Position numbers and translations under genes: made by a program | The notes under the pieces: generated by a model | The model's input: only the letters and a program-made list of their open reading frames with translations | The model's database searches: none | What the model was told of the DNA's origin: nothing | Part shown: one piece after another, positions 1-7,070 of the stretch | How positions within the stretch are numbered: the first letter of the stretch is position 1 | Layout: each line of letters starts with the position of its first letter | Source of the DNA: DAISJD01 sp036821645 | GTDB lineage: Bacteria; Pseudomonadota; Alphaproteobacteria; ATCC43930; CGMCC-115725 | Direction: 5' to 3' | Length of the DNA: 29,817 bases | Assembly: GCA_036821645.1 (NCBI GenBank) | Contig: DAISJD010000029.1 | Span: 1 to 29,817 of the forward strand

Positions 1-223
1 ATATAAAAATTTAATAAGTTAAATTAATCTTATTACCATTAAACTAAAGTAATTTATAATTTTTATTCGTTAATTTTCCAAATTTTTTTTTGATAAAACA
101 ATCCATTTAGTTGTTTTAGAATCACGACAAACAGTTGCAATGATCAAAAAAATTTGTTAGAAAATAGCTGCAAGTATGTCTAGAAAGAGAATTAACTATA
201 CACATTTAAAATAGGAGGCCGAA
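1..223. other. AT-rich leader upstream of the acyl-chain cluster
   Basis: No coding region can be supported here. The stretch is very AT-rich and must hold the promoter of the ACP gene that starts at 224, unless the transcript begins outside the window. Weak sigma-70-like hexamers exist (TTGTTA at 154-159, TATACA at 197-202), but none has good spacing, so I do not call a promoter. The only clear signal is the AGGAGG ribosome binding site at about 213-218. Confidence 0.5.
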
Positions 224-487
224 ATGCTTGAAGGTTTAGAAAAAGATGTTGCAACCCTGATTATAGAGGGGCTCAATTTAGAAGTTGAGTTATCGGAAAT
301 TTCTGTTGACGATCCTATATTTGGTGAAGGACTTGGTCTTGATTCTATTGATGCCCTTGAAATTTCATTACTTGTTTCAAAAAAATTTGGCGTGACCATG
401 AAGCAGGGAGATGAGCGCAATAAAGAAGCCTTCAGTTCAATCCGCGCCCTGTCTCGTTTCATACAAGAAAACATGGCGGTTGCTTAA
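224..487 (+). CDS. Acyl carrier protein of the polyene/fatty-acid-like cluster
   Basis: An 87-residue acyl carrier protein that would carry the growing chain on 4'-phosphopantetheine in the cytoplasm. The attachment motif G-L-D-S-I-D is at about 38-43, with Ser41 the likely modified residue. The acidic N-terminal half and four-helix length fit the family. The ATG at 224 follows a strong AGGAGG at 5-6 bases. It is the first gene of a block continuing with dehydratase, ketosynthase, chain length factor, second dehydratase and ketoreductase, so it is probably a dedicated ACP like ApeE/ApeF of aryl polyene clusters or FeeL of the fee cluster. Aryl polyene clusters usually carry two ACPs; only one is seen here. 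A 116-bp gap with a perfect hairpin separates it from the next gene. Confidence 0.92.
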   Translation: MLEGLEKDVATLIIEGLNLEVELSEISVDDPIFGEGLGLDSIDALEISLLVSKKFGVTMKQGDERNKEAFSSIRALSRFIQENMAVA

Positions 488-534
488 TCCTGATTTAAAT
501 ACGATCAAGAGTTTGCTGGAATCAATCGGGTGGG

Positions 535-582
535 TTGCAGTACCGTTTCAGATAAAAGTGCCGCAAAAAAACGGTACTGCAA
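535..582 (+). promoter_or_regulatory. Perfect 14-bp inverted repeat between ACP and dehydratase genes
   Basis: Left arm 535-548 (TTGCAGTACCGTTT) is exactly complementary to right arm 569-582, with a 20-base loop. No T-run follows on the + strand, so it is not a standard intrinsic terminator. Its place just after the ACP gene suggests an mRNA-stabilising or processing hairpin that raises ACP over downstream enzymes. An operator is the alternative. Confidence 0.6.
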
Positions 583-603
583 TAAGTGGTATAGGGGATC
601 AGC

Positions 604-921
604 ATGACCGCAACACTCTTCACATATTCGGTGCCGATAAACGATCCCGCTTTACCCGGACACTTTCCAGGAAACCCAGTGGTACCTGCCGTCGTAATCT
701 TAAACAAAGTAAGAGATGCACTAAAAAAAATTGATTTCACCTATGAAATAGAAAAAATAAACAAATCAAAATTTATTGACATTTTACGCCCCAGTGAGGT
801 TTTTTCTATAGAAATTAAAGAAAAGAAAGACAATTTATTTGAGTATAGCTGCGTCAAAAGTACCGGTGCTTTATTTGCTTCCGGTGAAATAAAGATTGGG
901 AAAATCAATAATGCAGAATAA
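604..921 (+). CDS. Hotdog-fold 3-hydroxyacyl-ACP dehydratase (ApeI/FabZ-like)
   Basis: A 105-residue hotdog-fold protein. The N-terminal motif L-P-G-H-F-P-G-N-P at about 18-25, followed by V-V-P-A, is the signature of FabA/FabZ and of the ApeI dehydratase of aryl polyene synthesis; His20 is the expected catalytic His. The protein is short for FabZ (about 140-150), as ApeI-type proteins are, and probably works as a heterodimer with the second hotdog protein at 2888-3346. The ATG at 604 follows AGGGG at 7 bases. Its 3' end overlaps the ketosynthase start by 11 bases, which suggests translational coupling. The middle is lysine-rich and AT-rich. The family is clear; the heterodimer is inferred from ApeI:ApeP. 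Confidence 0.85.
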   Translation: MTATLFTYSVPINDPALPGHFPGNPVVPAVVILNKVRDALKKIDFTYEIEKINKSKFIDILRPSEVFSIEIKEKKDNLFEYSCVKSTGALFASGEIKIGKINNAE

Positions 922-2110
922 TGATAAAATTCAACCGACATATGTGACCGCCTACACACTAACAAGCTCACTTGGTCACGGCAATGTCGCGACAACGCAA
1001 TCCCTCCATGCCGGACGAGGCGGATTGCGTTTTTATCAACTGCGCGAAGGCGGTGATACATGGATTGGTCTTATCGATAAGTTTGCCGATATTCCAATTG
1101 ACGGTGCGTTATCCCGCTATGACTGCAGAACAAACAGGCTACTGCGTGGTGCGATATCCTGTGATAATTTCCCACAACAAGTTGAAAGAGTAAAACGTAA
1201 GTATGGAGCGCATAGGGTTGGGCTGTTTCTCGGCACAATCACGGCCGGGTTGGCGCATTTAGAACAAGCCTATCAAAATAATAATTACAAAGAAAATATA
1301 TTAGGTGACGATCTTCGCTGGTATAATACAGTCGATTTATATTCAGCGGCGGAATACTGCCAAAAATACCTCGGAATTACAGGCCCATCCTGTACAGTAT
1401 CGACAGCATGCTCTTCAAGTGCAAAAGTATTTGCCATTGCACATCGGTATTTAAAGGCGGGGCTTTGCGATGCGGTCGTCGTAGCAGGACTCGAATGCGC
1501 CTGCGATAGCATCGTGTTTGGTTTTCGGTCTCTTGGTCTGCTCTCGACCGAACCTTGTCGGCCATGGGATACCAACCGCAACGGTCTCAGTGTTGGAGAA
1601 GGTGCCGGATTTGCCTTGCTGGAGCGCGAACCGACGAGCGCAACAGAAATTGCCCTTTTAGGATATGGAGAAAGTGGCGACGCCTACCACATGACAACAC
1701 CACATCCCCAGGGTGATGGTGCCGTCGCTGCGATGCGCAAGGCGTTAAAATCAGCAGATCTTATGCCGCATCAAATCGACTATATCAATTTACACGGTAG
1801 CGGCACGCCGGCTAACGATTCATCAGAAGATATCGCAGTCGCAACGGTATTCGGTGACAATATCCGCTGTAGCTCGACAAAAGGATGGACAGGACATACC
1901 CAAGGTGCCGCCGGCATAACGGAGGCTATCATATCGATGCTTTCCATGAAACATGGTGTTGTACCTTTTTCGATGAATACCCGTAGTGTTTATCCCGAGG
2001 CAAAGATCCGCATTCAGATGGAAAATGAAAACCATCCCATTCGCGCCGTTCTTTCTAATTCTTTCGGCTTTGGCGGTAATAACTGCGCTCTAATTTTTGG
2101 AGCAATATAA
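911..2110 (+). CDS. Beta-ketoacyl-ACP synthase (ApeO-like KS)
   Basis: A 399-residue condensing enzyme that would extend the ACP-bound chain by decarboxylative Claisen condensation with malonyl-ACP. The Cys-His-His triad is visible: Cys167 in S-T-A-C-S-S-S, His295 in N-L-H-G-S-G-T, and His329 in T-G-H-T-Q-G-A-A-G. A glycine-rich N-S-F-G-F-G-G-N-N motif lies near the C-terminus. The ATG at 911 is preferred over an in-frame TTG at 896. The next gene begins inside the stop codon (TAATG), and that gene is an active-site-less KS relative, so the pair forms a KS:CLF unit like ApeO:ApeC or the IgaKS:CLF of ishigamide. Confidence in function is high; chain length cannot be read from sequence. Confidence 0.93.
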   Translation: MQNNDKIQPTYVTAYTLTSSLGHGNVATTQSLHAGRGGLRFYQLREGGDTWIGLIDKFADIPIDGALSRYDCRTNRLLRGAISCDNFPQQVERVKRKYGAHRVGLFLGTITAGLAHLEQAYQNNNYKENILGDDLRWYNTVDLYSAAEYCQKYLGITGPSCTVSTACSSSAKVFAIAHRYLKAGLCDAVVVAGLECACDSIVFGFRSLGLLSTEPCRPWDTNRNGLSVGEGAGFALLEREPTSATEIALLGYGESGDAYHMTTPHPQGDGAVAAMRKALKSADLMPHQIDYINLHGSGTPANDSSEDIAVATVFGDNIRCSSTKGWTGHTQGAAGITEAIISMLSMKHGVVPFSMNTRSVYPEAKIRIQMENENHPIRAVLSNSFGFGGNNCALIFGAI

Positions 2111-2907
2111 TGAAACAGCTTTATATAGAGTGCCTTGATATTCTGTCTCCGGGCTTGGTTGGTTGGGATGAGGCTGCTTCTGTACTTCGGGGGGACGTGC
2201 CATTTTTGCCAGGAGAACTCCCCCCTTTTCCTGCCGGATTAATGAATTCAAATGAAAAACGCCGTACGACCCCAATGGTACGCTTAACATTGCAAGTAAT
2301 GAATATGCTGTCAAAAAAAACCAAGTATGATATAAAACAAACCTTAACAGTATTTTCCAGCTCTGAAGGCGACTTAAACATAACAGATGCCGTATGCGAG
2401 GCATTAGCATCACCTGGAATTCCTGTATCACCAGTACAGTTTTCATCTGTTGTTCATAATGCAGCAGCTGGTTATTGGTCAATTACATCTGGACAGACTG
2501 CACCTTCGGTCAGCATATCAGGAAGTACCGGATCTTACGCAGCTGGTCTGATTGAAGCTTATGCCAATATATTAAACGGATTATCTCCCATTGCCTTTTT
2601 ATGTTACGATTATCCTGGTCCCGAGCGTCTTAAGACCTATCGCCCCGTATCAGCCCCCTTTGCTTCTGCGATGCTTCTGACGCCGGAAAAAACAGAGACT
2701 ACAGGCTTTGCGCTATCCCTTGAAATCATTCAAAAACACGAAGCGGATAAGCTAGAGGATCCTGATCTGGAGGCATTGCGACTGGGCAATCCCGCTGCGC
2801 GTGGGCTTCCGCTGTTAAAGCAAATCGCATCAGGACAGGTGGGTTCCGTCACGCTTGGTTATCATGACGATTTGAGTTTGGTGGTGCATGTCCAGCCGGT
2901 CGTTTGA
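2110..2907 (+). CDS. Chain length factor-like ketosynthase homologue (ApeC-like)
   Basis: A 265-residue protein resembling the N-terminal half of beta-ketoacyl synthases (the Ketoacyl-synt_2 / ApeC type). The position of the nucleophilic Cys is replaced: S-I-S-G-S-T-G-S-Y-A-A-G at about 136-147 has no Cys, and no N-A-H-G-T or G-H-T-x-G-A-A-G motif follows. It is therefore expected to be catalytically silent and to set chain length as partner of the KS encoded immediately upstream, whose stop codon overlaps its ATG (TAATG at 2108-2112). Length fits ApeC-type proteins, so this is not a truncation. It overlaps the next gene by 20 bases. Confidence 0.85.
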   Translation: MKQLYIECLDILSPGLVGWDEAASVLRGDVPFLPGELPPFPAGLMNSNEKRRTTPMVRLTLQVMNMLSKKTKYDIKQTLTVFSSSEGDLNITDAVCEALASPGIPVSPVQFSSVVHNAAAGYWSITSGQTAPSVSISGSTGSYAAGLIEAYANILNGLSPIAFLCYDYPGPERLKTYRPVSAPFASAMLLTPEKTETTGFALSLEIIQKHEADKLEDPDLEALRLGNPAARGLPLLKQIASGQVGSVTLGYHDDLSLVVHVQPVV

Positions 2908-3346
2908 TTGCGATGCAATCTATGCTTTGATACCGCATAGCGGTTCGATGCGATTACTCGATACTGTTACGATAGAGTCAGAGCAGCAGGCCTTTGCGCG
3001 TGCGACATCGCATCATAACGTCGATAATCCCCTTCGCGTCGACGGGTATTTACCATCGTTTCATGCTCTTGAATATGCTGCACAAGTCATTGCTGTCCAT
3101 GGCGTCGTAAATCTTGCCGATCACAAAAAACACGATGCCATGTTTGTTGCTGCGTTTCGTGACGTAAGCCTCAGCATCGCTCCACTTGATGCTGTGAAAG
3201 CACAACCGCTCGATATTTACGTCTCTCTTACAGCGGCGATACCGGGCAGTTGGAGCTACGCGTTTCACGTTAACGTAAAAAATAACGATGAATTAATTGA
3301 GATAGCACGTGGTCGGGCTTTTGTTGCTGTTCCGGGAGAAAAATAA
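2888..3346 (+). CDS. Second hotdog dehydratase (ApeP-like)
   Basis: A 152-residue hotdog protein. The motif L-I-P-H-S-G-S-M-R-L-L-D at about 14-25 matches the L-P-H-x-x-x-M-x-L-L-D start of ApeP-like 3-hydroxyacyl-ACP dehydratases, with His17 a likely catalytic residue. F-H-A-L-E-Y-A-A-Q at 59-67 supplies the acidic residue (Glu62) and Gln expected on the hotdog helix. It overlaps the upstream CLF gene by 20 bases and the downstream ketoreductase start by TAATG. With the ApeI-like protein it would form the dehydratase that makes trans double bonds in each cycle. Two different dehydratases with no enoyl reductase in the block argue for a polyene rather than a saturated chain. Confidence 0.85.
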   Translation: MSSRSFDCDAIYALIPHSGSMRLLDTVTIESEQQAFARATSHHNVDNPLRVDGYLPSFHALEYAAQVIAVHGVVNLADHKKHDAMFVAAFRDVSLSIAPLDAVKAQPLDIYVSLTAAIPGSWSYAFHVNVKNNDELIEIARGRAFVAVPGEK

Positions 3347-4065
3347 TGAAACGTGCTTTAGTCACAGGCGCAAGCGGTGGTTTAGGGTCAGCCATAGCCC
3401 AGAGATTGGCTGCATGCGGTTTTCATGTCATTGCACATGCCAATAGCAATCTTGCAAAAGCACAAACTGTCGTGGAAATCATCAAGGCATCTGGTGGATC
3501 GGCTGAAGCGATACAATTCGATGTTTGTAATAATCAAGAATGTGAAAAGATATTAACAGAACTTGCAAATGTAAACCCAATTCAAATCATCATCAACAAT
3601 GCGGGTACGCACAAGGATGCGCCGCTTGTCGGCATGAGTCACGATGATTGGCATTCAGTTATCGATGTTTCTTTAAATGGTTTTTTTAATGTAACGCGCC
3701 CCTTACTCATGCCGATGATTCGGACGCGATGGGGTCGTATTGTTAATATATCTTCAGTTGTCGGTGTCATTGGCAATCGCGGACAAGCAAATTATGCGGC
3801 AGCAAAGGCAGGCATGCATGGCGCAACCAAATCATTGGCAATAGAACTGGCCACCCGCGGGATTACCGTTAATGCAGTTGCACCCGGTTTTATTGCCGCA
3901 GGCATGGCTGAACATGGTATTTCTAATGAGGTTATAGAATCGATGGTGCCCATGAAGCGGGCTGGTAAGGCTTCGGAAGTTGCCGAAACGGTGAGTTTCT
4001 TGGTTTCACCTGGCGCTTCATACATCACTGGACAAATCATCGGCGTGAATGGTGGCATGAGTTGA
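3346..4065 (+). CDS. fabG: 3-oxoacyl-ACP reductase, SDR family (FabG/ApeQ-like)
   Basis: A 239-residue classical short-chain dehydrogenase that would reduce the beta-keto group of the ACP-bound chain with NADPH. The cofactor motif T-G-A-S-G-G-L-G is at 7-14, N-N-A-G at 84-87, catalytic Ser137 in N-I-S-S, and the Y-x-x-x-K pair is Tyr150/Lys154. Asn111 completes the tetrad, and a P-G-F segment follows the active site. Length is typical of FabG. The ATG overlaps the upstream stop (TAATG). It is the last gene of the tightly overlapped block; 56 bases separate it from the diiron enzyme. A housekeeping FabG would normally sit with fabD/acpP/fabF, so this is a pathway copy (ApeQ-like). Confidence 0.93.
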   Translation: MKRALVTGASGGLGSAIAQRLAACGFHVIAHANSNLAKAQTVVEIIKASGGSAEAIQFDVCNNQECEKILTELANVNPIQIIINNAGTHKDAPLVGMSHDDWHSVIDVSLNGFFNVTRPLLMPMIRTRWGRIVNISSVVGVIGNRGQANYAAAKAGMHGATKSLAIELATRGITVNAVAPGFIAAGMAEHGISNEVIESMVPMKRAGKASEVAETVSFLVSPGASYITGQIIGVNGGMS

Positions 4066-4121
4066 TGGTTTTATTGTCCAAGAATCATATGTTCATCTGA
4101 ATCAGAAAAGAAGGAACAATA

Positions 4122-4940
4122 ATGATGGCTTACAAAATCAACGACATAAACGCCGAATTGACTTATTACCGCTTACTAGAAGCATCTGAACAAGGCCGTT
4201 GGGATTTTGCTCATCTGCCTTGGGATAAGACAGATGTTAGTAAAATTACACCAACACTGATACACAATGCTAAAGTTGCTGCATTCGGTGAATTAACAAC
4301 ATTTTCAGCGACTGAATCTTTTATGAAACTATTTCATGACGATGTAGATTTCACACATTGGCTTGCAGTTTGGTTTTATGAAGAAACCAAACATCCGATG
4401 GCATGGATCCGTTATCTATCGCTCTGTGGTGTGAAGGTTGATGACACATTTATTCATCAGGGCCGTCAAATCACACCAATGACAGATTCCAAAACAGAAA
4501 TGTTAACCCTAAATATGATTTCAGAAATTACGGCTTGTACTCAATATCAATTCATTGCTAAAAATACAGATGAACCACTGTTTATTGAGATTGCTCGTAA
4601 TATTGCCCGCGATGAAATGCGCCACTCTGTTGGATTTGAGAATTACTGTAAAAAAACGATTGAGCAGTCAGAGGATCCAGCCTACGAGAGGCTCCGGGCC
4701 TTACGGGCAACATGGTTTATTATGCAGCCAGAACGTGACGGAATCACGCGGCACCCCGTCCTTTTATCTCTGCTTGGGCTTAAGGACGTTGATAATGCCC
4801 TGCTTGTTCAGAAGGCGGAGAATCACGTTCTTTCCCGTATCTCAAAAATGCTCAATGTCGATATTCCCGATATTGACTCCCTGTATGATGTCTATGCTGC
4901 TGAAAAGAAGGCTTATAGACAAAATAAAAAAGCTGCTTAA
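4122..4940 (+). CDS. Ferritin-like diiron oxidase / acyl-ACP desaturase-like protein
   Basis: A 272-residue mostly helical protein with a complete four-helix carboxylate diiron site: Glu57 (or Glu65) on the first helix, E88-T-K-H91, Glu135, and E165-M-R-H168. The spacing resembles plant-type acyl-ACP desaturases (E, ExxH, E, ExxH), although overall length is shorter. Related ferritin-like oxygenases include AurF-type N-oxygenases and UndA-type decarboxylases, so the exact reaction is unknown. Given its place behind an ACP/KS/KR/DH block, O2-dependent desaturation, hydroxylation or decarboxylation of the acyl chain is the best inference. AAGGA precedes the tandem ATGs at 4122/4125. A perfect terminator hairpin begins 6 bases after the stop. 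Confidence 0.8.
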   Translation: MMAYKINDINAELTYYRLLEASEQGRWDFAHLPWDKTDVSKITPTLIHNAKVAAFGELTTFSATESFMKLFHDDVDFTHWLAVWFYEETKHPMAWIRYLSLCGVKVDDTFIHQGRQITPMTDSKTEMLTLNMISEITACTQYQFIAKNTDEPLFIEIARNIARDEMRHSVGFENYCKKTIEQSEDPAYERLRALRATWFIMQPERDGITRHPVLLSLLGLKDVDNALLVQKAENHVLSRISKMLNVDIPDIDSLYDVYAAEKKAYRQNKKAA

Positions 4941-4942
4941 TC

Positions 4943-4979
4943 AAAATTGAGGGATGTAGTTTTCATCCCTCAATTTTTA
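4943..4979 (+). terminator. Intrinsic terminator or attenuator inside the cluster
   Basis: TTGAGGGATG at 4947-4956 pairs perfectly with CATCCCTCAA at 4964-4973 over a 7-base loop. Flanking A and T runs extend the stem, and TTTTT follows. This is a textbook rho-independent terminator immediately after the diiron gene. The thioesterase starts about 25 bases later, so downstream genes depend on read-through or on their own promoter. Confidence 0.85.
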
Positions 4980-5000
4980 AAAACACAAAGTTTGGATATA

Positions 5001-5444
5001 ATGAAAATGTATAATTATCGTGTTTGTTTTGCAGATACAGATTCTGGTGGCATCGTTTATCATGGTCGGTATTTTGAGATGGCAGAACGCGCTAGAAATA
5101 CTCTCATGCGTGAAATTGGCATTGATACGACGAAACTGTTTCGGGGTAGGACAGGGTATGCACTCGTTGTTCGCAATGTTACGGCACAATTTGTTACGCC
5201 AGCCCTTGTTGATGATTTACTTGAAATCACTTCATTCGTGATCAAGCATAGTTTAGCACAAACCCGCTGGCGAACAGAGATCAGGCGTGATGATATAATG
5301 ATATGCAGCATGGATGCCGATTTGGTTTGTCTAGATTTGGAAACAAAAAAACCATGTTTTCTTCCTGATTTTTTAGATAAACCACTATCAACCCTACAAA
5401 AAGAAAGTGAAGAAAAAAAATTTATAGCGAGAATTCAATCATGA
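5001..5444 (+). CDS. YbgC/4HBT-type acyl-CoA/ACP thioesterase
   Basis: A 147-residue hotdog thioesterase. The N-terminal F-A-D-T-D-S-G-G-I-V-Y-H motif at about 10-21 is the YbgC/4-hydroxybenzoyl-CoA thioesterase signature, with an Asp in the catalytic position, followed by R-Y-F-E-M-A-E-R-A-R. It may release chains from the ACP or edit stalled intermediates; aryl polyene clusters also carry a 4HBT protein (ApeK). The ATG at 5001 is chosen over an upstream in-frame TTG at 4947, because that TTG lies in the terminator stem and the conserved motif starts soon after 5001. Met at 5007 is an alternative. The ribosome binding site is weak. Its stop overlaps the next ATG (ATGA at 5441-5444). Confidence 0.87.
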   Translation: MKMYNYRVCFADTDSGGIVYHGRYFEMAERARNTLMREIGIDTTKLFRGRTGYALVVRNVTAQFVTPALVDDLLEITSFVIKHSLAQTRWRTEIRRDDIMICSMDADLVCLDLETKKPCFLPDFLDKPLSTLQKESEEKKFIARIQS

Positions 5445-6793
5445 AAATTAATTTTCTTAAAAAAAACCAACTATCTACAAAATTATCCAATTCAAAATTA
5501 AAAAAATTATCAATTTTTAAAGCTTTTTTTAGCTTAATTTCACTTCCATTGTTATTATTATCTTTTATTCTTTGCCTAATTATTCCCGCTCACTATTCAT
5601 ATATTATTTGCTTTTCTATATACGGCGCAATAGTTTTTTTTGAAGTTAATTTTGGCATTTATTCACCATTTACACTATCCGTTTTTTGCTCATATTTTTT
5701 AATAATAATTAATAGTATTTTCTTTGATGAAATAATATCAAGCAAGATATATGCTTCTCAAGCTGTTCTTATTGTATTATTTTTTACATCATTAGTTTTT
5801 TTAATAAAAAAACGTCCAATAACAAGTTTTTACTCTCATAATTTTTCCTTTAAATTGTTACAAAACACCATCAACATATCTACATTAATCTTTATTACTA
5901 CAGCTATAATTTTATCATTTCTTCTTCCTCAAAATTTAAAAATTTTTATGCCTTCTGTGTTTATATTTCTTGCATCTTTAACTGCATTACTTATGTCTTT
6001 GGTTACGTTTGGACCAAAATGGTCACGAAAAAAAGAATTTAATTATGCTGGCTTCGTATTTCGTGAAGTCCATGGTCCTCAAGCAATGGAAAGCATTGTC
6101 CGATTTTACAGTCAAGAAATCATGACCGCTCTTAAGCGTGATCGTAAAAACAAAACAGAGCATAATATTGACGATATATATAAAGAAGCGCTCGCTGCGG
6201 AAAAAAGAATGGCCGGTCCTGGCCATCATTATTTTGAAGCACTTGACCAAGGTAATGTTATTGGCGTCGTTGCCGTTGCGATTGATCATCCTGGTCGGCT
6301 AACCCCTATAGAAATTGCAATGGGTGTTACCTTTGATCGTTTGCGACCGTATGGCCGTATTATGGAAATACGTCGACTTGGAATTGATAAAGATTATCGG
6401 TTCAGGTTCGAAGTAATATCAGGTCTTTTTAAATGTGCACTGGATTTCGGTCTCGAAAACGATGTTTCTTTTTTTACGACCTATGCCTTTAGCTTTACCC
6501 AGTCCATGTACGATAAAGTCGGCTTTAAGCCCGTCGTCAGCCACGGGAAAACTGGTATTTTGTTCGGTTCAATGATGCAGCCGATGGTTATGAATTTTGC
6601 CCATTCGGTTCTTGTTCAAAACGGGCTTAATAGCAATTCAACCGAATCGTTTAGTCGTAATTTTAACCCATATCTTTTAGATCGCTGGATAAATCGTCAG
6701 ACAATATCTCAGATATGGAAACCAGAAACAGATCAATCCTGGTCCTTATCTGTAGATGATATCGATAGGCGTGTGATCCCATCTAATTCATAA
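5441..6793 (+). CDS. Membrane-anchored FeeM-like N-acyltransferase (GNAT domain)
   Basis: A 450-residue two-part protein. Residues 1-23 are basic. About 24-190 holds roughly six hydrophobic helices (near 28-48, 50-68, 75-93, 106-122, 145-162, 168-189). About 200-375 is a soluble GNAT-type domain. Its E-I-R-R-L-G-I-D-K-D-Y-R segment at 309-320 and the later Y-D-K-V-G-F at 357-362 resemble N-acyl amino acid synthases of the FeeM type and autoinducer-synthase-like acyltransferases, which take acyl groups directly from ACP. The gene overlaps the thioesterase by ATGA. The membrane half is extremely AT-rich, the GNAT half much less so, which suggests a fusion or relaxed codon choice. Known FeeM proteins are soluble, so the membrane module is unusual. 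The amine acceptor is unknown; an amino acid is the analogy. Confidence 0.7.
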   Translation: MKINFLKKNQLSTKLSNSKLKKLSIFKAFFSLISLPLLLLSFILCLIIPAHYSYIICFSIYGAIVFFEVNFGIYSPFTLSVFCSYFLIIINSIFFDEIISSKIYASQAVLIVLFFTSLVFLIKKRPITSFYSHNFSFKLLQNTINISTLIFITTAIILSFLLPQNLKIFMPSVFIFLASLTALLMSLVTFGPKWSRKKEFNYAGFVFREVHGPQAMESIVRFYSQEIMTALKRDRKNKTEHNIDDIYKEALAAEKRMAGPGHHYFEALDQGNVIGVVAVAIDHPGRLTPIEIAMGVTFDRLRPYGRIMEIRRLGIDKDYRFRFEVISGLFKCALDFGLENDVSFFTTYAFSFTQSMYDKVGFKPVVSHGKTGILFGSMMQPMVMNFAHSVLVQNGLNSNSTESFSRNFNPYLLDRWINRQTISQIWKPETDQSWSLSVDDIDRRVIPSNS

Positions 6794-6827
6794 ATTTGGT
6801 CATATATTAATTTATCATATTTAATTT

Positions 6828-7070
6828 TTGTTAAAAAAATTAAATATGATTTCACTTGGAATTTTTTTGAATTTTCTTGAAAAGAAACTTTTAACAAAAA
6901 AAAATTTTATCATTAACTTAAAAAGTCTTGTATCATCACTATTGAATGATTTACAATCTGTTCGTTTATTAATCTTTATAATTTTTTCCTTTCACTGGTG
7001 TTGTTTTTTATTTGCCAGTGCAGTTCGACTGCTAATAACGCTCTTAACCACTCTCATGGAGATGAACTAA
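6828..7070 (+). CDS. Possible small hydrophobic protein before the GMC gene
   Basis: An 80-codon frame starting with TTG (or 74 residues from ATG at 6846) that is rich in Leu, Ile, Phe and Lys, with one strongly hydrophobic stretch in its C-terminal half. Its stop codon overlaps the GMC start (TAATG at 7068-7072), the arrangement seen repeatedly in this cluster, and its last codons carry the GMC ribosome binding site. Against it: the DNA is very AT-rich, so a hydrophobic open frame could arise by chance, and no family is recognised. It could be a small membrane subunit or merely a leader. Confidence 0.3.
   Translation: MLKKLNMISLGIFLNFLEKKLLTKKNFIINLKSLVSSLLNDLQSVRLLIFIIFSFHWCCFLFASAVRLLITLLTTLMEMN

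Noticed and set aside
411..734. A 107-codon frame bridging the ACP and dehydratase genes
   Set aside because: It overlaps two genes with clear families in other frames, has no ribosome binding site and crosses the hairpin region.
2110..2907. A truncated or pseudogene ketosynthase
   Set aside because: The short length and missing Cys fit the ApeC-type chain length factor family, and the gene is tightly packed between intact partners.
4997..5002. TATAAT as a -10 box for the thioesterase gene
   Set aside because: It overlaps the ATG at 5001 and has no matching -35 at 16-18 bases, so transcripts would begin inside the coding region.
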